Source of the DNA: Rachycentron canadum
Lineage: Eukaryota; Chordata; Actinopteri; Carangiformes; Rachycentridae
Assembly (NCBI GenBank): GCA_038496675.1
Contig: CM076648.1
Coordinates: 11,464,074-11,528,073 of the forward strand
Direction of reading: 5' to 3'
Length of the DNA: 64,000 nucleotides
Shown here piece by piece: positions 39,888 to 51,821 of the stretch. Position numbers and translations under genes: made by a program. The notes below the pieces were generated by a model. The model searched no databases, was not told the origin of the DNA, and worked only from the letters and a program-made list of their open reading frames with translations. Position 1 is the stretch's first letter. Every line of letters starts with the position of its first letter.

Positions 39888-40233
39888 TGCATTAGAACTA
39901 CTATTAATCTATTTTAACCCTAAATGCACCGCACAGTTTCCATACCTAACCACTGCAATAGTGTCTGAAAAACTCTCCCAACTCTCTGTAGTGAACTGAA
40001 AGAAGTTGCATAATGTTTCTTCTTTGGTTAATGCAAACTCATATCCAACAAAGTGAGAGCAAATCAAAATTATGTATCGAAACAGGTAAGTAAACATTAA
40101 AAAGGTGCTTGTTCCTAGCAACAAATGATAATATGACAAGACCACTTCAGCTAATGTGCACCTCAGCCACAGATTTAATGCCATTTGGAGTGATGTTCAA
40201 AGGGAAATATTAACAGCTGAGGTTGTGTTGAGT

Positions 40234-40638
40234 CTAAATGAGCCTGGGCCCGATATTCTCCTGCAGCCACAGCAGCAGAGGCTGCAAAGAGCTCGGCTCA
40301 TCAGGCACAGCCTCTGTGTACATCTGCAGCAGTACCTCTTGTAAAACAAACAGCAGAGGCAAGCTCATGCTCAGTAGCTCATACAGGAATGCACAGTCCT
40401 GGGCGTTTCCCCTCAGGTGGGCGACGAGGGCCTGTGCTGTACCACGCACACAGGAGGACAGATACCAGGGGGCGTTACACACAGTGCGAGTCACACTCAG
40501 GGGCCAGCTCAGCTGTTTCCTTATGAACGAGCCGAAGGTACCTGCTGCAGGTTGACTCTGCAGGTCTGGTGTGCTGCTGGACTGGCAGCTTCCTCCATCA
40601 GCAACACTTCGCTCCTGAATTTGAACTCCATTACGACT
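40234..40638 (-). CDS. mical2: mical2 terminal exon, hydrophobic tail
   Basis: The acceptor CTGTGTCTTAG precedes 40638, phase 0, and the stop TAG is at 40236-40234. The exon encodes 134 residues: a serine-rich start (SCQSSSTPDLQSQP), then SFIRKQLSWPLSVTR, and a strongly hydrophobic stretch at tail residues 83-107 (FLYELLSMSLPLLFVLQ and on), ending in GPRLI. The RK-LSWPL and YELLS--LPLL blocks resemble the C-terminus I recall for rodent MICAL2 isoforms, so this is likely a true conserved terminus rather than read-through. The hydrophobic stretch could anchor the protein to membranes or pack as a helix. Confidence 0.82.
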   Translation of the reverse strand, partial: SRNGVQIQERSVADGGSCQSSSTPDLQSQPAAGTFGSFIRKQLSWPLSVTRTVCNAPWYLSSCVRGTAQALVAHLRGNAQDCAFLYELLSMSLPLLFVLQEVLLQMYTEAVPDEPSSLQPLLLWLQENIGPRLI

Positions 40639-43600
40639 CTAAGACACAGGATGTGACAGACCAAGAAGTTAAGACTTCTGGTAGGAAGTTTTGGTGGAAT
40701 CATGAATTGAAGTGCAAGCTACTCACTGAGCGCAGAGAGAAATTCCGCCGTAGGTTTGTCCCATTGTTACGTTGATCAAAATGAAGTTTGCAGTACAACT
40801 TCCCTGTAAGATTACGGGGAAATGTCAGGACAAAGTGTGTTGGGAAAAAGAATTCAGTGCTGATTGATGTAACAATTTGACGATACAAACCCTGTTCAGA
40901 GTCAAAAGCATGTGCTCCCTGTCGCAGAGCAGAGCTGCAGGTCGAACAGCGAAAACACTCCCTGTGGAAGTAGAGCCCCTCAGCACAGACCCTTTCCACC
41001 ATATAAACACGCCTCTCACATGAGTGACACTTGTCACCCGACGGGGGAAAGGCCCGTCGTACTGAGCCACCCTGGAAAATAGATTACAGAGTTATGATAC
41101 AGAAAAACAATCAAATCTTAATAGCAGATGGAGATAAACTCTAATGTCACACACCTTGTCATAATGGGTGCACTATAAATGGCATATCTATAATGCAAAC
41201 ATTATTATAACACTACCGCTGGCTTATATTACTGGAACATTTTTCACAAAAAATATTATTCAAAGTATCCCTCTATCAGAAAACCTTTGTGAAGATTTGA
41301 TGTTTAATCGGGTCTTTATCTTTCTTATGCTTTTTATCTTTAGCTTTTAACAGCATTTCATTGACCAATTTATTGTTTGACTTGCTGTTATTCAGTTTTT
41401 TTCATTGCCTTGGAAAGTAAGAAGCTATACTCACAATAGCTCACAGTATAAAAACATCTTGTTTTTCTGCCTCTGTGCCGATGACAGCCAGGGCTGGAGG
41501 CATTATGTTTTTGGGATGTCCGTCTGTCTGTCCGTCCAATTAACGTGAACACGATATATAAGGAACACCTCCACCGAACTTCTTGAAATTTGGCACAAAT
41601 GTCCACTTGGAGTCATGGATGTACTGATTCAATTTTGGCCATAACTCACAAAAAGTTTATGACTTTGCAACATGAAACCTGTCTTGAATTTAGTTGGGTC
41701 ACATTTTTTTCTTTTCTTTTTGGCAGACATTTAAATTCTGTGTTGAGTCAGTCACTGTTGTAGGTCTTGACATGCTCAGTAGAAACAGGGGTGTGTATTA
41801 CAAGCAGGGAGAGTGACAAAGAGAGGAAGTGATGTCAAGATAAGGAGCACTTGTAGCCATGTTAATGACTTTCTTGTGAATGTCACTTCTTGAATGTCTT
41901 AGTGCTCAGCTCTCATCTTGAGTATATTTTGAGTGACAGAGGTATGAGGCTCCAACAGCCAACTCTTTTTCAACAACCCACTAACATTTACCAAGCAAGT
42001 GAGATAATTATAGAAAGGGGATAATCACCACGTTATATACGGGTCATGGTTCTAAATAAAAACCCAATTGCTCTTCAGGAATTCAATTTGATCTCGTAAC
42101 CAGGAGTTGCTCTTGTAGATTTAACTAGTTTAAATCCTGCTCTAACATCTGGCTGTTGAAATGGAGCAGGCTGTTTGGGATGGGTGGAGCAGAAAAAACC
42201 CACAAAGTGCCACCACAAGAACACACACTTCAGCTCTGTGAGGACTGCTGGTAATTAAAAGCATAGGAGGCAGAAAGAGCAGTCAGAAGCAAAGCTCTCA
42301 TGCAAAGCGCTGGTTTTTAAAAATTTGTTTAGATCCTATATAATAACAATGATGTTTTAAGTGACACCTTGTTTACCCCATGACAATGTCATGGCTGGTG
42401 ACAAAAATAGGCTGGAGGCCGCTTGTGCCAAGGATTGAAGTTTGAGGCTCAACTCGCAGCATTTCTTCTGGTCTGGTAGGAAACCAGCTCTGGATGCTAA
42501 CATTAGCTACGAAGCATTATTTCTGTGATTTTACAAAACCCTGGATTATATGAATGTCGAGTTTGATATTCAGTGGTGACATGGTTTAATTCGCCAAGGT
42601 CGGTCATTTTGTAAATAAAGTACAATTAAGTTACTGTTCAGGAAAAAAAAAAACATATTAACACTAAAAAAGAAAGGAAAAAAATGATGGAAACATAAAA
42701 GGCACATAAAACTAATGAGCTGAAACAAGGAAACAAAACTTTAAAGTAATTGAATTTTCATGGCAGAATTTCCTGCATCTATCTCTAAAAAAAAAAAAAA
42801 TCTATGGTTTACAAATAAATGGATGAATGAGATAATTGGCAGCATGCAAAACATATGATGTGCAAGTAAACGCACTGCAGGGGGCGAGTAGTGCAAAACA
42901 CAGGACCAGGGTGGGGTCACAGACCAAGCTTGAGATAGTCACCTTGACGGCAGCAGAGCCATCACCTGAGAACAACCCACTAAGGTGAACGGCTTTTTCC
43001 TTTATACTCTTTGTGTGAAACTCTCTAGTCTGTTGTGTCTGAGCTTTTTTCTGCAGGATGACACGGAGCACAGGAACAAAAGAAAAAACTTCAGTCTCGC
43101 CACCTCAGTGCAGTGAGTTCTTGCACCAACAAATGTGGAGCTCTCTGTGTGCCGACATAATTAGGTAGATTAATATCCACTGAATAAGTCCTACACAGTT
43201 GATGAAAAGACCTTTCTGTTCTGCTTTTCCAATAAGACGCAGGATTTGACAGCTTTGTGTGCATTGCCAGGAGGAGAACATTAACATAGCTGTGTGGAAT
43301 GAAGGCCACCTTATTACATTAATTTCACACCTCACTTGATGTGGTTACACATACTGTACTGGGACAAATACATTGGTTCAGCCTTAAAATATCTAAATTA
43401 ATAAATCACACAGTGAAGTACTGACTCTTTAAGGGTTCAATGAATCAAAGTAAAATTTCATAGCACATTGATTAGAAGTATAATAATTACATTTAAGGTT
43501 AGATTATATAAGCACTGATTCCCCTATTCAATTTGTTATAAGTGGACTCAAAGGATCAATATCATGATAGTATGGACCTAGACCAGAGGGTGGTTAGTCT

Positions 43601-46600
43601 AGCGTATCAAAGAGATAGTGGAGGAAGGGGAACGCACCAAGCCTCCCTCTGTCCAAAGTTCAAAAAAACCCCAATCAGCAGCTGTAAAGTAAACTATAAA
43701 GCACCTCTGTACTGTGTGCAACAACACTATGGGAAGTGACTGCACATGGTTATTGTTGCGGCACAAAACTCTCCCTAATGTCACAAACTGGCTTTTACAA
43801 AATGAATTAAGCAAATGAGACAAATTTGGGTGATGTACAGTATATCTCTGTCTTTCCCTGCCCCCAATATTATATGCTAAGCTCATTCTGTTCTGGTTCC
43901 AGCTCCATGTTTAACACACGGACATGAGAGTGTCCCATCTATCTTGTCAAATTATACCTTTAATGATAACAATATTAGCCTGCATCATACATTATATGAC
44001 AATCAGAAGAATTATATTGGCAATAAAAGAGGTCTTGGAGAGAGTTGAAAGCATCATGGAGCATTTTAACAGAGCATCAAAAAGCCAATTCATTCATATT
44101 ATGATTTCAGGAGCATCTGTCAAAAAATATTGAAAGGTATTAAATATGTAAGGAGAAGTTGACTAATAAATTGTGGCCATGATTTAAAACAAATCAACTA
44201 ACAACAGTAAAGTTGTATTTTAAAAAATAAATTAAGTTGCCTTTGAAAAGACACACATCACTAATTCTCATGAATAATATTTAGTTCTACACTAAAATAA
44301 CTTGACAGTGTGAATAATTTTGCAGGCTGGCTCTGGCCGAGCTGCTCCACACAGACTGGCCAATAATCGGACTGTGTCTGGCTCAGCTTGTGCCAGGTCT
44401 GTAGGCCTGCTCTTTCCATTTTTGTCAGGCTGGATAATTAGGGGCTGACTTCACCATCTGACCACACATTACACAAACCTAAATGTATAATCAGGGCCTA
44501 ATGTATAATCTACATTCTATCTGAGGCCTTTTTGGAGATCAGACCGTGCAACAGTAACAGTGGTTTAACCAGAGGACAAGAGAAGAAAACAAAAGAAGGA
44601 AGTTAAAGATATGACAGTGTTCACCTCAGAGACGTGTTCATCCACCTCCCTGAGGCGCTGGAGGATTCTTGACATGAATTGGATTGCAGAGTGGCAGGAA
44701 GGAGAAGAAGCAGGAGGGTCTAGACTCTCAGGCTGAGGCCGGGGCTTTGTCTCAGTGTCTGTCTGGGCAACATGTCTCAGCTTCACTATAGAAAAAGGAT
44801 GCTGGGACTGAGGCTGGATCTGGGGTTTGGGCAGAGTCTTTGGTGGCAGACGGACTAACTGCTCTGCCGCTTTTCTGATACTGACTTCAAACTGAAAGGG
44901 ATAAAATACAGTGGTGCACATGTGAGCTGTGGTATGTTTGGTTGCTCATCATGTAACCAAACAGTGAAAAGATTGAATTTATTGTTATTTTTCTTTCAAG
45001 ATGGAGGAGGATGTAGATCATTTATGGAACCATACGGGTGGTTTTATACATTTCAGCCGATTAACTATAAATTATAAATACTTTGAAAAATGTCTGCCAG
45101 ACATTTAAAGCAAAGCATAAGTTTTGAGATTGATTTCTTACCCCCTGGCAGATGTTAAATCAGCACAGCATGAACTTGCATAAGTAATCCATTACAGCAG
45201 ATATTCTGCCTGCTTCATGTTTTGCCAAAGTTACGTAATCATCACATGCTGATGCAGTTGGTGCAGTAACTAAAACTTTGACCTTGTAAGTCAACAGCCA
45301 ACAGCTAAATTCAAATGAAATTCACATCATCCTTTTTTGACACTCAGGCTCCCCTTTTGTTTGCCTTGAGGGTATGATTGTCCAGAGGTTTAGCTCATGA
45401 ATACAATACTTTTCACTTCAACACCTGCACTTATAAGGAAGTGTAATAACACTGCTGAGATCATTGGTAACAGTATATGATTGTATCCTGTATTAGTTTA
45501 TTATAGACATAGTTCACTCTTTAGACAGCAGACCTGACCAAACATCAAAGCAGCCTTGACTTTACCCCCAAACAGGGAAACTCTGAACTGGAGGGCGTTA
45601 GAAAATTGAAAAATATTCTCACAGATCTGTAACAAAATTTGCATTGTTTCGACTATCAGAGAGATGTTGTTGCTCATGTTTGCATGTTATTTTTGGAGAT
45701 TTCAATATGGCTTTGTGCCATTTTGTCTAGTTTCTGTTGCTACACAACAGTAGAGCAATATAACTGTAGTAACTCTCATTGACAGAGTTTTAGTCGGTCA
45801 TGACTAAAAAATGTAAAACCACCGTTATGATCTGTTAAATATAAAAAGGTAAATTGAGCCTTATATGTGGTTGATGTATGAATCTAACGTACATGTACAT
45901 GCAGTATAAAGGATGTCCTTACAAGTGTGTGTGTTTGTTTGTTTTAGTGTTGAGTGTTGAGTGTTTTTGTGCGTCAAAACCAGTGCATTATTGTGTTTAG
46001 CTGCTCCTGACTACCTGGATCTCAGGAGGAGGTCTAGGTGGGACCAGAGGCCTGAGTTTTTTGTGCAGGGTCTCAGACAGATCAAAAGTTTGCGGTGGTG
46101 ATGCCCCCTGAGAGTCTGACTGATATTTTGCAGAAAATGCAAGGAAGATGGTTAATAAAGAAGCACAAACAGAGAAAAGGCTGAAAAGATGAAATGCTGG
46201 AAATAACAGACAAGAGAAGACTTTTGTAACATTAGCAAAAGGAAAGTTTTGTCAGATTAAAGCCGCAGACCACTGTCAGAGCTCCAGCTCACAACAAGGG
46301 AAATTTAAAACATATTTATGATCCATCAAAAAAACGGCAAACAGCCATTTTTAACTTTCTGTAGTCAGGAAAGCTGTAAAAAGTTACTGTCTGTGGAAAG
46401 ATACATAAATGACTGGACATATAAATGAAGTATTTACATACATAAACATGTATATAGCAACATAATATAAAATTAAAATATAACAAAGTCAGGCCCTTAT
46501 GAAACACAGGCTTTTTTTTTACCTGAGTTCTGCGGATGGTGTAGTTGGGTGTGCTTTCAAATTTGGCCAATAACTGAGTAGCCATTGAGCGCACTTTATT

Positions 46601-49600
46601 TTCCTTGGGATCACGGCCCTCGCGGTCCGAGGAACCATTACTGGACAGATTGGTGGCCTGAATAGAGACACAACAGTGATCTTTAGTAAGTTTATCACAA
46701 GGCCCATATCAGGGTTACTTTTCAAATGTATTGAGTTTATTAAGTTTATTAACAAACCTCCTCCAAATAACAGAACTTTCGTCTCCTTTTATAAATGGGG
46801 TCTGTACCGTCTGACCTCTTCTCATCCTAAAAGTACAGAGGGAGGATATAACGTAAGACTGGATCCACAGCAGTCCCAAGACAAGGAGTTTCAAACCAGC
46901 TATTGGGTGCTCAAATAAAAACTCCTTTGACATTGAAATTACATGTGTAGATAAAATACATCTCACTTGAACAGTAAATGAAAGGCAGAGATGGCCATTG
47001 TGTTGTAGTACATCAGATTTAAAAATGTCAGTTTGGAGTTACCTTTGGAAACCTTTTCCTGGGCACTGCACCATTGAGCACATTATTATTACTCCTGACT
47101 TCCTTCGATGGATAATCTTCATTGTTTTCATCCGCTCCTCTGGACCCTGTGGTATAACGTGACTGTATTAGAGTTTTCACATTTTCCACTGCACACAGCC
47201 ACGAACGTCAGATAATATCAATGCATTATGTCCCTATACATCAGGAAAGGTATGTGAATGGTCTGGAAAAAAAGAGAGTTGCTTTTTTTTTTTATTTGTG
47301 AAGAATGTTCTTATAAAAACATAAAGTCTCAGTTAATCGCTCAGCTTTATGTTAGAGGAAGGTAAGTTGTTGTCAGTCGATGAATACAACTTAGCTCCTT
47401 TGTTGTTAAAGGCAGCTGTTCTCATGTTGTCAAGGATCTCAGACTACTGCAATCGACAGCTATGGTATAAATACACATTCTTCTCATGCCACTATACTTG
47501 ACTAAGTTTTCACAGGAAACCAAAAGACATTTAATATCTTCTACTGGAATTTTTTCTTTGTTTTTTTTTTTTTTTTTTTGTCATTTTTACACAGAGGATA
47601 ATAACAGTATATTAGCAAAGAGTAAAGAGTCAAGTCGAGTCAAATACAGCTAATACAGCAACAGCAGCGTACAAGGTTGATCCAAATCAAGTAGAACAGA
47701 GTTCAGTGTTGACTTCCAGTGACGTGAGGTGAGAAGATGGCTGCCTAATTTCGAGCTCCCGATAGCAGGCTACAACTCGCCCCCCTAATTCAGGAATTGT
47801 GAGGCAAATCGTTGTTATCTTTGTATCTTGTGAGTGGAGGAGCTAAAGCTTGAAGTCAGAAGAAACCTGCTGAACAAAAAGTAATGGCTGGATGATGCCT
47901 AAAACTCAAAAGATGAAAACTCAGCAGAAACGACGAGCTTGGGGCTTTGCTTTATTGGTAAGGAAAAGCATGTTTTCAGGGCTGAACATAAAGTGGATAT
48001 ACACAAACTCCAAGACAATATGGAAATCAAACTCAGAGACTTCAAACAGAAAGACGGGCAGGAAAGGTTGATAGAGTTGGTCTAGACGAAATAAGATTCC
48101 CATTTACGGTTTAGCCGAAGAGAAAGAACGCAACTCCATGGCCGAGTTTGTAGAGTTGAGTGTAGAGCAGAGAAAAGAAGAGTAAGGTAAATGACAGAAA
48201 AGTAGAATTCAGTCCAGTTGAGTCCTGCTGAATCAAATAGTAAAGCACAGTAGAGCAGATGAGTGCAGAATAGAGCTCAGTGCAGTAAAGTCCAGTCCAG
48301 GTGTAGAGTTGTAGACTTGAGTAGAGTTGAGAGGAGCAGAACAGAAGACATGCATCAGAGTCGAGTCTAGTCGAGTACCTGATGCAGGTAGAGGAGTTCC
48401 ACGGAAGAGCTCATAGTACTTGGACAGGTAGGTGATCATCCTGGTCTTATCCAGCTCCTCACCAGCACTCAGCTCCTTCACAGACATGAGTGATCGGATC
48501 CCAAATTCCCGCTCACTGATGTCAAAAGCCAGCTGGAGGTTTGCAGCATGGTCTTCCTCATTTAATGAATCAAAATCTCTGGAGAGACAGGGAAGGAAAA
48601 AAAAGATTCAGGCTGAATACTTTTAATATTTATGTCGAAATTTTTTAATTAAGTCTTTCGAGTGTTACTCCTTATTTAAGATGGCGTGAAGATTAAAACA
48701 GGACTGTCACAGCGAGGATTGTAACTGAGACTATTTCCTAACAAAGGCTCTCATCTTCACATGAGTGACAGTGAGCAGAGAGTAAAATACTGATATGAAA
48801 ACAGCTAACGTCAGCACAATGGAATGACTTCACAGAAACATATCTCATTCAACTTTCAACCCTGCAGAAGAATGTCGTTCTTACACTGCTGGGAAAAAAA
48901 TCGCGAATGGGAGAAAAGAAAACAGCTCTGACGTCTCTGCCTCCACTGACAGTGTGCAGTCGCCATCAGAAATAATGTAGGATGAGAGCAGTAACCTAGC
49001 AGCAGCACACACAAACTTTGTTTCAGAGACTCACTCCTTTCTTTTCTCTGAACCTGCTCCCCTCTCTGCATTTTGCTCTGTTGACAGACGTGCATATAGA
49101 GGAGGGAAGGGGAAAAATGCGAGTGGTTCCTGGAAACTCACATGACCACATGAAATTGTAGTGGCATGTGGCGAGGTATGAAGGCAATAATTAAAGAGTG
49201 AGAGGATATAATTAGATTTATATATGTACTAATCTACAGTTGCACTGACTAATTCCATGCTGTGCAAGGCATCCTAACCCTAAGAAGTGGAAACTATAGT
49301 TTCTGTTTTTTTAAAGGAGGATTTTGTTGTCAGTGGGGACTAAAGCGCACCAAGTCCAATATGAGTTGTTTTCCTCCACAGCTCTAAATCAGCATTGCCT
49401 TAATTATAAACTAGTGAATAATAATGATTTTTTAGAGCACATTAACACAGGTGCTGTAACAACCAGTATTTACTTTAGTTGAGTTGATAAACTCGCAGAC
49501 AAACTTATGCTACGTATGAAGTCTTTTTCACATCTGTCGACACTTTAAAGTATTTTAGAAGTTGTGAGGAGGAGGCTGAAAGCTGAGCACAGCTGAAAAG

Positions 49601-51771
49601 ATACACAGATAAACAAGGTGCTCTCATGCCAAGCATATTTAACATGCCCACGAGAAATTGTTTTCCTCACAGATAGTTGTGCAGGTGCAGAGATCATTTC
49701 CAAAAACACAAATTTTTTCATGTGAATGTGCATCTGCATATAAGAGATACGATGATGTTAATGAGCTACTGTTACTATTTGATGTGTGTACGTACATCAG
49801 CTGAGGGTTGAACCTGTGGATGAGGGCACAGAGGGCAACGCCACTCTGCCAAGAAGACGTCAGATCTGTGATCGTCACATTCCTGTAGCCCTCTGTCTGT
49901 TTTTGGCACCAGGTAAGAAGCCTCGTCGGTCTGATCTCTGACTCTACAAAAGAATCAATAACAATCACATCATTCAGTATTCAACAACTTCTCAATAACA
50001 ATCCTACAACAACTTATCAAATTAATGCAGGTGGTGGTGTTAAAAAAATCAGCCACTTAGACCCTCAGAAATGAATGAATCAACACATGCTATGCCAGTA
50101 AGTGAGGTCATGACAGAAATGGTGGGAGTGGTGGGGGTCCTGATGTATGTGCACATCTCTGTTTGAACATGTACGTCCTCATTGCCTTTGGCAAAAGAAT
50201 CAAATTACTTCAGTTGAACAGCTCAGTTCAGTTCAGCAGGCAGAGCTTCTACTGTTCACATTACAGATCAAATCAGGCTTTGATCTCAGCAGAACTGTAA
50301 TAAAACTTTGTCGCAAATATGCACAAATGTTTATTTTGTCTTGATACATTTTAAAATGATGTAAGAGACTGTATAAGAGACAGGAACACAAGGTCATGTT
50401 GAATTTGGAGCAAGATATGTGTATTTGACTGTTTCTGCCATAACCCAGTGGCTGTTCTTCCTCCCAATGAATCCTCATGTAAACAAACCTCAGATAGTGA
50501 TTCCCTACAGTGAAGTTGATTTACTAATAAAAAAGCAAGGCAAGGCAAGGCAGGGAAAGGAAAGGAAAGGAAAGGAAAGGAAAGGAAAGGAAAGGAAAGG
50601 AAAGGAAAGGAAAGGAAAGGAAAGGAAAGGAAAGGAAAGAAAGGGAAAGATGTAGGCCAATGTTATGGTATGTTATGATACAAGGATCCTTTTAAAGTAA
50701 CAGAGGAGAGGAAACCATTAACCAGTCAGATTGCTACCCTGGATAATCTAGAGCTGAATCAGCAGCAGTCTTTGCAGGATTTAATGCTGGTGATGCCTCC
50801 ACCAACCAGTCAAGATGCAGGAAACATGGTCACACTCTCCCTTTCCTGAGTTACAGAACTGAATCATTGGGAAGGAAGATGTTTTAGTTTTTTTGGAGAA
50901 CATTATGATGTCACAGGGAAGTTGACCTTTGACCTATTGGATATAAAAATGTCACCACTTAATTATTTTATCCTATTATACATTTGTGTGAAATCTTTTA
51001 ATTAATTTGTGTGAAATGATTAGCCAAAGTTGGACATAGCCACAGTGTGAGAGAGAGACAAGAAAGTCAGGGACAGAAAGGGGGGGTGACACAAACCACC
51101 ACCAATTAGGACAAAGCCCTTGTGGTAAACGTTGCTTTCAATTCTTGATCTATAAAGTAATGAGCTACAGTCAGAAATATTTTGACCACCATCTTTTAAT
51201 CTGGTCACCTATGAGACCAAGTGGACATTTGTGCCACATGTAATGAAATTTCCTACAGGTGCTCCTGAGAGGTCATGTTCACAAGAATGGGATGGACAGA
51301 ACCTGAAAACATGAAGCTTTCAGCCACAGCAGCACAACAACCCACAGGACTCTGTCAGTTCCTATCAAACCTACCACGTCTGCAGAGATTGACAGGCCGT
51401 CGAATGGTAGCAGCACGTTCCAGAGAGCAGGAATTCAGTTCTCCACTAATGTACAAGTGACGCACCTGAAAAGGGAAAATGATTACAAATAACCAGGACT
51501 TGTAAAATAACCAGAAGTTGTGCATATTTCTTAAAAAATTAAACCAACACCAAATAAAATTTGTCAAAGTGAGTACTCCCTCTCACCTGATGTGGCCTGA
51601 CACAGGAGGAGTTGAGGTTAGGGTATCGAGTTCCAGGGTCTATAGTGTACTGTTCAAAGTTTTTGGCAATGTTTTCTGGTGTCGTCTGTGGAAGTAGCCT
51701 ATAAATACTTTCCCTGCAGAAACACAAGAAACATATGAACACTGTACATTCAGCCAGTATCTTATAACATA

Positions 51772-51821
<50 letters not shown>

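Larger units (their letters stand above)
20651..40233. other. Intergenic region between mical2 and tead1
   Basis: No conserved gene was recognised in this 19.6 kb on either strand. It holds the degenerate tandem repeat at 20750-21110, a Tc1-like remnant at 22850-23106, a degenerate repeat near 31000-31160, an assembly gap at 31299-31697, a SINE-like element at about 32265-32533, a LINE scrap at about 34335-34560 and a perfect hairpin at 38246-38299. Parva and the MICALCL-type (bMERB) exons that lie between these genes in mammals were looked for and not seen. Open frames of 60-100 codons here lack family similarity I can recognise. Confidence 0.55.
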
